NCBI RefSeq assembly: GCF_027111295.1
Contig: NZ_CP114287.1
Coordinates: forward strand, 806,001-870,000
Source of the DNA: Flavobacterium gelatinilyticum
GTDB lineage: Bacteria; Bacteroidota; Bacteroidia; Flavobacteriales; Flavobacteriaceae
Reading direction: 5' to 3'
DNA length: 64,000 bases
Position 1 is the first letter of the stretch. The number at the start of each line of letters is the position of its first letter. Shown piece by piece: positions 54,651-63,025 of the stretch. Below the pieces are notes generated by a model. That model searched no databases. It saw nothing but the letters and a program-made list of their open reading frames with translations, and had not been told where the DNA came from. The position numbers and the translations under genes are program-made.

Positions 54651-54905
54651 AACTACAGACTAAATATTTCTGCCAAATATTTAAGTGACCTCTTAAAGAT
54701 AGAAACAGATAAGACTGCCCTTGAACTGATTCACCTTCATATTATAAACGAAGCAAAAAAACTCTTGTTAGATCAAAGCACCTCCATTTCTGAAATTGCC
54801 CATACCCTTGGTTTTGAAAACCTTCCTTATTTTTCAAGACTTTTTAAAAAAGAAACAGGACAAACTCCTATGAAATACCGTCAATCCATAAAACATAAAC
54901 AATAG
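54651..54905 (+). pseudogene. C-terminal AraC relic
   Basis: Directly after the DUF2490 stop, in the same frame, 84 codons read LNISAKYLSDLLKIETDKTA, then INEAKKLLLDQSTSISEIAH and TLGFENLPYFSRLFKKETG: the complete double HTH of an AraC regulator without its N-terminal domain or a start. It has decayed by truncation; a deletion may have brought it next to DUF2490. Confidence 0.8.
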
Positions 54906-54971
54906 ATAGCTTTATTTTTAAAGACTAACGAGAAAGTTGCTTCTGATTTTTCTTTAAGAATTGCTTTAATT

Positions 54972-55013
54972 TTCGAAAAAAAGCCCGAGAGATTTCACGG
55001 GCTTTTTCGAAAA
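54972..55013. terminator. Bidirectional terminator
   Basis: TTTTCGAAAAAAAGCCCG, loop AGAGATTTCA, CGGGCTTTTTCGAAAA; a symmetric stem with T runs on both strands, between the AraC relic and the convergent gene ending at 55053. Confidence 0.85.
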
Positions 55014-55052
55014 TATCTTAAAGTAAAAATGAAATATTATACTTTGCAATTA

Positions 55053-55709
55053 TCATTTGCTGAAATCATAACTAATGACAGCTCCAAGTCCGAATTGAAA
55101 TGTCGAAGCATAATCCGTAACTGCCACTGCTCCCCAGTAATAATCCCAATAGTAATCATATCCAACAGCGGCCGACATAGACTGCAGATAAGCATTTAGG
55201 TTAATAGACAACGGCGAACTGGTTTTTACTTTAACACCCGCTTTTACTTCCCAGGCAAAATAAGTCCCGTTGCCGCTTTTTGGTGTTTCAAGAATTGCCA
55301 CACCCGCCCCTGCCCCAAGAAACGGAAGCGCTTTTTGAGAACTTGAACCAAAATAATAGGTATAGTCAGCCAATATATAATTTATAGCACCTTTATCATC
55401 TCCTGCATTAATCTGAGTTCCTGCAGGAATAATATTGGCTCCATTCGTTAAAGGAACTTTTGTATACAAAGGCATCCTTGTATCGAGCCTGTTGTATTTT
55501 AGTTCTATAGACGCATTATTCATAATAAAATACTCCAGACCTGCGCCATACTCAAAACCATCTTCGACCCTTGCGTATGACGAGTCAAAATCTACTTTAT
55601 CAGAAAAGGTATAACCTCCATAGAGATTAAGCAGAAATGAATGGGCGTTTTGTGCAGAAGCTGCCATTGAGAAAAAAAAGATTGCAGCTAAAAAATAATA
55701 CTTTTTCAT
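55053..55709 (-). CDS. Outer membrane beta-barrel protein
   Basis: 218 residues with a signal peptide (MAASAQ end). Alternating strands such as FLLNLYGGYTFSDKVDF, GFEYGAGLEYFIMNNASIELKY and FLGAGAGVAI match OmpW/porin-like eight-strand barrels. It ends in FQFGLGAVISYDFSK, with an aromatic near the C-terminus. No named function. Single gene with its terminator at 54972. Confidence 0.82.
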   Translation of the reverse strand: MKKYYFLAAIFFFSMAASAQNAHSFLLNLYGGYTFSDKVDFDSSYARVEDGFEYGAGLEYFIMNNASIELKYNRLDTRMPLYTKVPLTNGANIIPAGTQINAGDDKGAINYILADYTYYFGSSSQKALPFLGAGAGVAILETPKSGNGTYFAWEVKAGVKVKTSSPLSINLNAYLQSMSAAVGYDYYWDYYWGAVAVTDYASTFQFGLGAVISYDFSK

Positions 55710-56302
55710 AATTTTTATTTTTAATTAAACAATTTTACGTTCGCAGCCTATCAGTTTAATGTGATATCTGATAACTTCCATGTTTCATCAAACCATGAGA
55801 CTGCAATGGTCCATATAATCCAGAATCAAAGAGACCTTTTTTCACTTCTTACTTCGCTTTCTTTTTTGCAGACTGCAAAGGCAGAAATTTAGAAATACTT
55901 TTTTCATAGTAAATAACTTTAAGGTTGACGATTTGTTTATTTATTCCCAAAATTATCTTACAAAAATAATTTTCAGTAAAAATGAGTCCTTCATTAGGTT
56001 GCAAATTACAAGATGCAACCATTTTATTGTAAAATGAGACAAGCTGATAGAAGTATATGCAAAGTCTTCTGCAATCACAAAATTTTCATTCCGGCTGTAT
56101 TTCAGTATCTGGAAATAGCTTTTTTAACTTCCGCACCGCTTAAATCTCACCCAAATTCACTTCCTGTCAGCATTACGAAAAACAAATAAGATTTAATTTT
56201 TTTAAGATACGATTTTTCTTATATTTGCATGATAATTTTGAATTAAAATTCTGTATTTAATCATTTTACCACATAGATCTAATACATTATTTATAAAAAA
56301 TT
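55710..56302. other. 593-base gap with palindromes
   Basis: Divergent region. TTTGCAG-A-CTGCAAA at 55865-55879 is a perfect 15-base palindrome, a possible operator, and GGTTGCA/TGCAACC (55997-56020) forms a hairpin. No gene seen. It contains the promoter of the 56303 gene near its right end. Confidence 0.5.
56221..56228 (+). promoter_or_regulatory. Promoter -7 box (TATATTTG) of LTA-synthase-like gene
   Basis: TATATTTG matches TAnnTTTG, 75 bases before the ATG. Confidence 0.55.
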
Positions 56303-58261
56303 ATGCAGAAATTATTGTTATCCCGCAGCAGGTACGCTGTATTGTTCTATTTTTTAATTTGGTTTTTTATTCTTTCACTAATCTTAAGAATTAGTTTCTT
56401 TATCTGGCAGTACAACGAGGTATCCTGGAATATTCCGGATTTTTTAAGAACAATCTTTACAGGGTTATTCTTCGATATCGGAACCCTGTCTTTCCTTCTC
56501 ATTCCTGCATTTCTTTACTACTCTTTAATGCCTGACAGGTGGATTGGCTCTATTGCAGATAAAATCATTATATATTTCTTTACCTTTCTTGGCATTTTTA
56601 TACTTGTTTTTACATTTTTTGCCGAACTTACATTTTGGGATGAATTTAAAACCCGTTTTAACTTCATTGCCGTAGATTATTTAATCTACACACATGAAGT
56701 TGTGGCCAATATAGAAGAGTCCTATCCGCTTCCGTTATTAATTGGAGGAGTTCTGGTATTAACATTCTTTTTTCTTTTTGTATTTTATAAAAGAGAAGCA
56801 TTCGCAAATGCTTTCAACTCTAAAGCAAGATTAAAAACACGCATTACAGCTCTGGCCGTTGCTGCTTCAATTGCGGTTTCCTTTGGTTTTAAAGTTTATA
56901 ATTATCAGGCCGAATGGTCTCCCAACCGATATAATTCTGAAATTTCCAAATCAGGAATCTATTCCTTTTTTGCAGCTTTTAGAAACAACCAGATGAAATT
57001 TACTGATTTCTACACCTCGATAGATAATGATAAAGCATTTGGAATTATTAAATCGAAACTGACCGATTCACAAACGGTGTATACTGGTCCCGGATATTCC
57101 ATCCATCGAAAAATAACGGACAGTATTGGCTCTGCAGAACGCAAAAATGTCGTTTTTATACTTGTTGAAAGCCTCAGTGCCAGTTTTCTTAAAGAGTTTG
57201 GAAACAAAGAAAACATTACGCCTTTTTTGGATAGTCTGGCTCAGAAAAGTATATTTTTTGAAAACCTTTATGCTACGGGAACCCGTACGGTAAGAGGCAT
57301 GGAGGCCGTAACATTATCCATTCCGCCTACTCCGGGACAATCCATTGTAAAACGTCCTGAGAACCAAAATCTCTATACAATCTCAAATGTATTTAATGAG
57401 AAAAACTATCACTGTAACTTTTTCTACGGAGGAGACGGTTATTTTGATAATATGAATGCTTATTTCGGAGGCAACGGTTTTACAATCTACGACCGCGGAC
57501 GCGGCAGTGTGCTGAGTGATAAGATAAAAACCGTTCGTCACAATATTGAGGACAGCGAAATTACTTTTGAAAATGCTTGGGGAACCTGCGACGGGGATAT
57601 TTTTGACAAAATGCTTAAAACGGCAGACCAGCATCATAAGGACAATAAACCTTTCTTTAATTTTGTCATGACCACATCCAACCACAGGCCTTATACTTAT
57701 CCTTCGGGCAAAATTGATATTCCATCAGGAACAGGTCGTGAAGGCGCCGTAAAATATACCGATTTTGCTCTCAGCGAGTTGTTCAGGAAAGCGGCTTTAA
57801 AACCGTGGTTTAAAAATACGGTTTTTGTGATCATTGCAGACCACTGTGCCAGCAGCGCAGGAAAAGACGAAATTGATGTAGCCAATTACCACATTCCCGC
57901 CTTTATTGTAAACCTTCCTGAAAGCTATAATCAGAAAATTGCAAAACAATGTTCGCAGATTGATTTGTGGCCTACCCTGTTCTCTATTTTTAACTGGAAT
58001 TACGAATCTGATTTTTTTGGAAAAAATGTACTCGACCCGAATTTTGAACAAAGAGCATTTATGGGAACATACCGCAAACTGGTACTCATGAAAAATGAAA
58101 AAGTGATGATTCTTTCTGATCAGAAAAAGCAGGCTTTTTATTCCTGGGATAAAAAAGACAACAGCCTAAAACCGCTTCCTATGGACAATGAATTTCTGGA
58201 AGAAACTATTTCGTGGTACCAGACTGCAGATTACCTTTTTACCAACAAACTTTTGAAGTAG
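56303..58261 (+). CDS. LTA synthase/MdoB-like phosphoglycerol transferase
   Basis: 652 residues. Five N-terminal TM helices (about 10-200) are followed by a periplasmic sulfatase-fold domain: NVVFILVESLSASF (metal), the catalytic Thr in GTRTVRGMEA, GGDGYFDNMNAYFG and VIIADHCA (metal). This is the LtaS/MdoB architecture, in which phosphoglycerol is moved from phosphatidylglycerol to an acceptor, leaving diacylglycerol. The acceptor here is unknown; this organism has no LTA. It is followed after 3 bases by a diacylglycerol kinase-like gene, which fits recycling of that product. Confidence 0.92.
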   Translation: MQKLLLSRSRYAVLFYFLIWFFILSLILRISFFIWQYNEVSWNIPDFLRTIFTGLFFDIGTLSFLLIPAFLYYSLMPDRWIGSIADKIIIYFFTFLGIFILVFTFFAELTFWDEFKTRFNFIAVDYLIYTHEVVANIEESYPLPLLIGGVLVLTFFFLFVFYKREAFANAFNSKARLKTRITALAVAASIAVSFGFKVYNYQAEWSPNRYNSEISKSGIYSFFAAFRNNQMKFTDFYTSIDNDKAFGIIKSKLTDSQTVYTGPGYSIHRKITDSIGSAERKNVVFILVESLSASFLKEFGNKENITPFLDSLAQKSIFFENLYATGTRTVRGMEAVTLSIPPTPGQSIVKRPENQNLYTISNVFNEKNYHCNFFYGGDGYFDNMNAYFGGNGFTIYDRGRGSVLSDKIKTVRHNIEDSEITFENAWGTCDGDIFDKMLKTADQHHKDNKPFFNFVMTTSNHRPYTYPSGKIDIPSGTGREGAVKYTDFALSELFRKAALKPWFKNTVFVIIADHCASSAGKDEIDVANYHIPAFIVNLPESYNQKIAKQCSQIDLWPTLFSIFNWNYESDFFGKNVLDPNFEQRAFMGTYRKLVLMKNEKVMILSDQKKQAFYSWDKKDNSLKPLPMDNEFLEETISWYQTADYLFTNKLLK

Positions 58262-58264
58262 ATC

Positions 58265-59143
58265 ATGATATATATACATTTTATAATAAACCCAATATCG
58301 GGCAGCGGAAAACACAATCTTTCACAATCGTATCTTCTGAAGCATTTTCCTTCTGATAAATACCTGATTGAGGCAGATTACACCAACTCTAAAAAGCATG
58401 CCATAGAACTTACCGAAAAAGCCATAAAACAAAAACCTGATTATATTATTGCCTGCGGAGGCGACGGCACGATTAACGAAGTGGCATCCTGTATGGTAGG
58501 CACTGATATTGTATTAGGAATTTTACCCGTAGGATCCGGAAATGGACTGGCATCAAACTTAAATATTCCGCGAAAAATAAAAAGGGCAATTGATATTATC
58601 AAAAACGGAAAAACAGATTGCATTGATGTGGGGAAAATCAACGAACATTATTTTTTTAGTAATACAGGCGTTGGTATTGATGCTTTAATTATACAGAAAT
58701 ATGAAAATTCAGGTAACAGAAAGCTTTCCTCTTATATTAAAGCTGCCCTTTCTGCCAGTTTTCAATACGAAGCGGCACCTGCCAGTATTTCTTTTGACGG
58801 AAAAGAAATTAACGTGAATCCCTTTATGCTGTTTATCTCAAATTCGAACGAAATGGGATATAAAATGAGCCTTACGCCAAAAGCCAGCCTCAGCGACGGT
58901 TTACTTGACATGGTTGTTATTCCTGAACTTTCATTTTTAGAAAAAATGCTTTTGGGCACGTATGTTCTGGGACGTTCTATTGAGAAATTTAAAAAGGCTG
59001 AACATTACGCTGTTAAAAATGTAAAAATAAAAATACCCGAAAAGATTTTTATAAATACCCAGATAGATGGAGAAATTCATGCTATAAAAACCAACAAAAT
59101 TAACGTAAGCATACTGCCAAAAAGTTTGAAAGTGCTGGTTTAG
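58265..59143 (+). CDS. Diacylglycerol-kinase-like lipid kinase
   Basis: 292 residues of the DagK/YegS catalytic family. FIINPISGSGKHN, CGGDGTINEVASCMVG (nucleotide motif GGDGT) and GILPVGSGNGLASNLNIP (GSGNG) are all intact. Cytoplasmic or membrane-associated. In Gram-positive bacteria the enzyme DgkB turns the diacylglycerol released by LtaS back to phosphatidic acid; the 3-base spacing to an LtaS-like gene here points to the same division of labour. Confidence 0.92.
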   Translation: MIYIHFIINPISGSGKHNLSQSYLLKHFPSDKYLIEADYTNSKKHAIELTEKAIKQKPDYIIACGGDGTINEVASCMVGTDIVLGILPVGSGNGLASNLNIPRKIKRAIDIIKNGKTDCIDVGKINEHYFFSNTGVGIDALIIQKYENSGNRKLSSYIKAALSASFQYEAAPASISFDGKEINVNPFMLFISNSNEMGYKMSLTPKASLSDGLLDMVVIPELSFLEKMLLGTYVLGRSIEKFKKAEHYAVKNVKIKIPEKIFINTQIDGEIHAIKTNKINVSILPKSLKVLV

Positions 59144-59333
59144 TTTTCGGATTAAACAACACAAAGATCAAATTAAGGCAAAGCCTGAATAGTAACCAGT
59201 AAATATTCATTTTAAAGATGCACTAAACTACCAAAAAGAAGCTCCCTGACCTCTTTGTAACTGCATAATTATTATGAATCAGAAGTCAGGAGACATTCGC
59301 AGAAAGATACCGATAAACTCTTTGATCAGCAGT

Positions 59334-59894
59334 TTATTCCGTTACTGAAACAATGTGAATCGTTCTCCTGATTTTTTCTACACTTCTTTCTCTTATAAAT
59401 TCAGCTGCATCGAGCATTTTGATAAAATACAGATAACACGTCGTGAGGTCAGAATAAGGATCTCCTGTATGCGGAGACAATGAAAACTCAAGAGTTTGGT
59501 ATAGAAATAATTCAAAATCTTCGAGAGTTTTTTCCTCAAATGCTTTTTGAAATACAATAAAAGGATTCTCGTATTCATCGTTTGTCAAGGATGAAAAATG
59601 AAAAACCGTTTCGGAACGTAAAGAAGCTTTAACTTTCCATTTTTTGCTTTTCTTTTGCAGACAATATCCAACTTTAAGAAAAAACCTAAAAGCAGAATAC
59701 AACACAAAAACATCCGATGGATTGTGCTGTTTGCAGACTTTTGTTTTACAGCTGTAAATTACCGCTTCGTTTAAATTCTGTTTATAATAATCAAGACGCG
59801 CAAAGGCAAAAAAAGCATCAATTGCCTTAAACGGATTTCCTGAGTCAAACCCTGCCCAAAATCCGGTTTCGAAGGATACATCATTCTTTTTCAT
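59334..59894 (-). CDS. Hypothetical protein, 186 aa
   Basis: Predicted helical, with aromatic-rich stretches (FETGFWAGFDSGNPFKAIDAF, YYKQNLNEAVIY) and no signal or TM. I recognise no family. A TATTTTTG box (minus strand, 59983-59976) could be its promoter. Single gene. Confidence 0.6.
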   Translation of the reverse strand: MKKNDVSFETGFWAGFDSGNPFKAIDAFFAFARLDYYKQNLNEAVIYSCKTKVCKQHNPSDVFVLYSAFRFFLKVGYCLQKKSKKWKVKASLRSETVFHFSSLTNDEYENPFIVFQKAFEEKTLEDFELFLYQTLEFSLSPHTGDPYSDLTTCYLYFIKMLDAAEFIRERSVEKIRRTIHIVSVTE

Positions 59895-60008
59895 AGTAAG
59901 TAGGTTTAAAATTCAGAAGCGAAATTCTACTCTTTCGAAAAGATAAACTATTCTAAAAACAGATATATTATCCTACAAAAATAGATGCGTTTTTAGAGTA
60001 TATTTTTC

Positions 60009-60016
60009 TATCTTTG
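60009..60016 (+). promoter_or_regulatory. Promoter -7 box (TATCTTTG) of HTH gene
   Basis: TATCTTTG, 63 bases before the ATG at 60079. Confidence 0.5.
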
Positions 60017-60078
60017 AAACTCAGGATTTTTAAACTATACGGCTTTATTTTTGAGCTTTTAGAAAATTGATATTAATT

Positions 60079-60483
60079 ATGGAACAGAAAATACATCAGG
60101 GAAGAAACGTAAAACGTTTTAGAGAAATGCTTAACATAAAGCAGGAAGCATTGGCTTATGATTTGGGCGAAGACTGGAACCAAAAGAAAATTTCGATGCT
60201 GGAGCAGAAAGACGTAATCGAAGATAATCTGCTGAAACAAATCTCAGCTGTATTGAAAATTCCTGTTGAGGCTTTTCAGAATTTTGATGAAGAGCAAGCG
60301 ATCAATATTATTTCTAATACTTTTCATGACGAAGCATTCATCGGTAATTCTGGTGGTACTTATAATGTTAATCCATTGCAAGAAATTTTAAAGCTTCATG
60401 AAGAAAAGATCGCTTTGTATGAAAGGATGTTAAAGGAGAAAGAGGAAATGATGGTTAAGCTTGAGAAGTTGATTGGTAAGTAA
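60079..60483 (+). CDS. Small HTH (XRE-like) regulator
   Basis: Start at ATG 60079 (MEQKIHQGRNVKRFREML). The N-terminal 60 residues form an XRE/Cro-type HTH (KRFREMLNIKQEALAYDLGEDWNQKKISMLEQ), and the C-terminal tail is a long coiled coil (EILKLHEEKIALYERML...). About 134 residues. It sits just left of the repeat-studded region on the opposite strand, so a role in regulating it is possible but unshown. Confidence 0.85.
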   Translation: MEQKIHQGRNVKRFREMLNIKQEALAYDLGEDWNQKKISMLEQKDVIEDNLLKQISAVLKIPVEAFQNFDEEQAINIISNTFHDEAFIGNSGGTYNVNPLQEILKLHEEKIALYERMLKEKEEMMVKLEKLIGK

Positions 60484-60510
60484 TTATTTTTAAAAATATA
60501 TTGATTTTGG

Positions 60511-60545
60511 AAAGAGGCTTTTTCTTAAAGTCTCTTTTTTTTTTT
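60511..60545 (+). terminator. Terminator after HTH gene
   Basis: AAAGAGGCTTT / AAAGTCTCTTT, a stem with one mismatch, then a long T run (10 or more). Confidence 0.8.
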
Positions 60546-60580
60546 GAGTATTATCTAAAATTTAGCCATTCTATATAATA

Positions 60581-61159
60581 TTATAACGGAATTATTGGTT
60601 CAGCATTTTGATAATATTCGAAACCAGTCCATGTGAAATCAGTCTTATCTGAATTTCCTATATCTTCTGGATAAATATCAGATTGATAATCTACCTCATC
60701 ATATATCATATATAAAGTTCCATCATTATTGATATAGTCAAATTTATATTTAAGTTCTCCATTCTCATAATAGTATTTTTCTGTTTCCTCTGGAATAAAA
60801 ACATTTCCTTCTAATTTATATCTACAATAGCAAATAGTTTCTCCAATTGAATTATATACTAAAATTCTTTTATATGCCAATATGCTATTATTATAACTTA
60901 AATAGTCTTTAACCTTATGGCCATTAACTAAATGCTCATATTCAAATGAAACTCCAGGGTTTGTCAACAAAATAGTATCTATTTGTGATTGAGAAGTAAC
61001 ATAAAAAGAAGTATTGACCAATAATCCATTTTGATATCGTTCTTTTTTAAAGGGCAAATTATTTTCTAAATAAACTTTAAAATATTCTTGAAGATTATTT
61101 ACTTGTGAATAACTTATCTCGTTGCCAAGATAGTTATTGTATTTAATTGATGTACTCAT
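60581..61159 (-). CDS. Orphan small protein, paralogue of 62095 gene
   Basis: 192 residues, no signal or TM. It shares the pattern of the protein at 62095-62700: an N-terminal LQEYFKVYLENNLPFKKERY (versus MDLYYKVFKDDNNKILKKEL), an E/Y-rich core, and a C-terminal YYQNAEPIIPL (versus YYLNAEPAVPDGI). No named family known to me. Such paired small acidic proteins beside repeats suit immunity proteins of polymorphic toxins, which is inference. It ends 35 bases after the HTH terminator. Confidence 0.7.
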   Translation of the reverse strand: MSTSIKYNNYLGNEISYSQVNNLQEYFKVYLENNLPFKKERYQNGLLVNTSFYVTSQSQIDTILLTNPGVSFEYEHLVNGHKVKDYLSYNNSILAYKRILVYNSIGETICYCRYKLEGNVFIPEETEKYYYENGELKYKFDYINNDGTLYMIYDEVDYQSDIYPEDIGNSDKTDFTWTGFEYYQNAEPIIPL

Positions 61160-61228
61160 GTTATTCTTTATTATAGTTATATGATGGTGAGATATAAAAA
61201 TTACTATCCTTAATAATTATTGAAATAT

Positions 61229-61300
61229 TTACACGTTATCCCCCCACCCGTAAACATATGGTTTATATTGAGAAGTACGTTTAAAATAATTATCTTTTAG
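61229..61300 (-). pseudogene. C-terminal coding scrap, FKRTSQYKPYVYGWGDNV
   Basis: On the minus strand, reading out of the direct repeat R1, an open frame gives DNYFKRTSQYKPYVYGW, GDNV and a stop at 61231-61229, just upstream of the orphan gene at 61159. It looks like the C-terminus of a protein whose body is absent or broken by the repeat. It is weak evidence on its own. Confidence 0.35.
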
Positions 61301-61304
61301 AACC

Positions 61305-61442
61305 CGATCGCGCGGATTTGTAATCCGTGCCGCAAGTTGAGTAAACGCAACAGTTTAGCATTTCAAAATAAATATAACAAAACAACATCTAAATCATTTT
61401 CTAAACCAGAATAATTCCTTGCCGAACTAAAATAATAATCTT
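61305..61442. repeat. Direct repeat R1 (about 138 bases)
   Basis: Near-identical to R2 at 63726-63864 over GTTGAGTAAACGCAACAG through GAACTAAAATA, with only one or two differences in the inner 110 bases. It begins with a hairpin (GCGCGGATT-TGT-AATCCGTGC, 61310-61330). Located between orphan genes 61469 and 60581. The pair brackets about 2.4 kb holding three small genes. Confidence 0.85.
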
Positions 61443-61463
61443 CCCTCCCGCTGGCGCGAGCGT
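61443..61463. repeat. Left inverted repeat of the 61469 gene
   Basis: CCCTCCCGCTGGCGCGAGCG is the reverse complement (one base indel) of ACGCTCGCGCCAGCGGAGGG at 62028-62047. It lies six bases from the stop of the enclosed gene. The two ends border a unit of about 605 bases. Confidence 0.75.
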
Positions 61464-61468
61464 AAGAG

Positions 61469-61993
61469 CTAAAATTTACTTTTTAATTGAGCAACATATT
61501 GAGTTTCTGTTAAATTGAAATCATTAGGTTCCAATACCAAAGTAAATGTTATATTATTCAAGGTAATTAAATAGTATATATCTGATGTTGGCCATCTTTT
61601 ATATTGTAGTGGGTTGGCTTTTATTGCGGTAAATGCCTGACCAATTATGGTTTTATAACAATCCCCTGCATGACATTGTTCTTTAAAATTCTTTAGCTCT
61701 ATTAAAAAATCTCTCAAACCTAAGGTAGGCACTTCGTATCTTTCTACTTTGTCAAAGTCTCCGTACCGAGATATTGTAGTATCGGAAGATACATAAAAAA
61801 AATCTGTACCCCAATTCAAATAATCTAACTGTCCTGCAATAACTGCATTTAATTCTCCTAAAGTTTCTGTTATATGGCTTAAACTCATATCTGATAAAGC
61901 TGATGCCTGATTTAAATCTGAAGTACTTACTCCAATCATTACCTCTCTATTTATTGAATATTTTGTTACAAGTATCTGATATTCATACATCAT
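61469..61993 (-). CDS. Orphan small protein enclosed by inverted repeats
   Basis: About 174 residues from the ATG at 61993 (MMYEYQILVTKYS); a GTG nine codons upstream lies near the repeat. Mixed alpha/beta, no signal, no TM. Contains KEQCHAGDCYKTIIGQAF (two Cys) and ends LTETQYVAQLKSKF. No family known to me. The gene and the inverted repeats leave almost no free DNA, as expected for a gene cassette. Confidence 0.65.
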   Translation of the reverse strand: MMYEYQILVTKYSINREVMIGVSTSDLNQASALSDMSLSHITETLGELNAVIAGQLDYLNWGTDFFYVSSDTTISRYGDFDKVERYEVPTLGLRDFLIELKNFKEQCHAGDCYKTIIGQAFTAIKANPLQYKRWPTSDIYYLITLNNITFTLVLEPNDFNLTETQYVAQLKSKF

Positions 61994-62027
61994 AATATAT
62001 TGTTTATACTTTACGTTCACGAGCGGG

Positions 62028-62047
62028 ACGCTCGCGCCAGCGGAGGG
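62028..62047. repeat. Right inverted repeat of the 61469 gene
   Basis: ACGCTCGCGCCAGCGGAGGG; partner of 61443-61463. It is followed at once by the GATATATCTG repeats. Confidence 0.75.
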
Positions 62048-62090
62048 GGATATATCTGAGTGATCGGGATATATCTGCGCGCTCGCGGGG
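62048..62090. repeat. GGATATATCTG repeats between orphan genes
   Basis: GGGATATATCTGAGTGATC then GGGATATATCTGCGCGCTCG: two direct copies of an 11-12 base unit also present at the right edge of the window (63950-63998). It fills the gap between genes 61993 and 62095. Confidence 0.7.
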
Positions 62091-62094
62091 TATT

Positions 62095-62700
62095 TTAAAT
62101 TATAATAATTCCATCAGGCACAGCTGGTTCTGCATTTAAGTAATATGAGGAGTATTGATTCCACTGTTCAAAATTTGGCATTAGACTTAATTCATCAGAT
62201 CTAAGAGGCTCGTAAAAGCCTAAGGACAAATTTAAAACTGATACATACAGCAATTCGCCTGAAGTATGATAGTAAAATTCTAACTCATATCCATCGGAAT
62301 CTTCATAAAATTTAACCGTTTGATTATAAATAGATAAATTAGTTTCTTTATCAATATCTTGAATCATGAAGCAAAATTCTTCATTATTAACAATGGTCAA
62401 ATCTTTGTTTTGTAGTATTCCGTTGAGGTATTCAAAACAAAAATGTTTGAAATAATTATTATTAACCTTTTCCACTTCAATTATGATAATACTACCTTTA
62501 CTATTTGTTGCCAATATGTCTGTATGATAAGCTCCTCTGTCAATATAGAATTCTACAACGCTTAATTTATTTTTATCATAAAGTTCTTTTTTCAAGATCT
62601 TATTATTGTCATCTTTAAAAACTTTGTAATACAAGTCCATAGATGTAATTTGCTGTTCTGTTACTGATTTATTTACTAAATTGCTATATATTGTCTTCAT
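62095..62700 (-). CDS. Orphan small protein, immunity-like
   Basis: 201 residues, acidic, with no signal or TM. The C-terminal YYLNAEPAVPDGIII and N-terminal layout match the 60581 protein. Its ATG (62700-62698) overlaps the TGA of the repaired upstream frame (62699-62697) as ATGA, so it would be translationally coupled to that gene. This tight pairing is typical of toxin-tip/immunity or of other two-gene units. No named family known to me. Confidence 0.7.
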   Translation of the reverse strand: MKTIYSNLVNKSVTEQQITSMDLYYKVFKDDNNKILKKELYDKNKLSVVEFYIDRGAYHTDILATNSKGSIIIIEVEKVNNNYFKHFCFEYLNGILQNKDLTIVNNEEFCFMIQDIDKETNLSIYNQTVKFYEDSDGYELEFYYHTSGELLYVSVLNLSLGFYEPLRSDELSLMPNFEQWNQYSSYYLNAEPAVPDGIIII

Positions 62701-62983
62701 TCTTGTAAATTTAAAATAATGTATGGAGGTGTTCCTTGTTTATCTAAAGAAGCATCTTTTATAGTAATATCAAATTTTGGATCATCTTCACTATAACTAA
62801 TGATGATATATAATACGGATTTTTTATATCATCCTTTATTCTAAATGTTTTTTTGTTCTCTGAAGTATATTTAATAATTGTTACTCCATAAATGATTTGT
62901 CTATTTTTGTAATTAATTTTAATCTTTTCACTCTCTTTTCTGTACTGCTCTTTCTTTCTTCCTTTACCAGCTTCTTCAGACAT
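62697..62983 (-). pseudogene. Small frameshifted gene upstream of 62095 (possible toxin tip)
   Basis: ATG 62983 (MSEEAGKGRKKEQYRKESEK) sits right at a hairpin repeat. The frame runs to TFRIKDDIK and then goes out of phase at a T6 run on the plus strand (62820-62825, A6 on the coding strand). With seven A it continues as KKSVLYIIISYSEDDPKF, DITIKDASLDKQGTPP and YIILNLQE, stopping in the ATG of the next gene. The restored product is about 95 residues: a basic N-terminal linker and an acidic core. Without the repair the frame ends at 62759. A toxin tip or a small partner is possible; no catalytic motif is seen. Confidence 0.6.
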
Positions 62984-62985
62984 CC

Positions 62986-63012
62986 CGATCGCGCGGATTT
63001 GTAATCAGTGTC
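62986..63012. repeat. Hairpin repeat element, degenerate copy
   Basis: GATCGCGCGGATTTGTAATC followed by AGTGTC: the same GCGCGGATT-TGT-AATC core as at 61310, with a weakened right arm. It directly abuts the ATG at 62983. Confidence 0.7.
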
Positions 63013-63025
63013 TACAAAAAACTTA

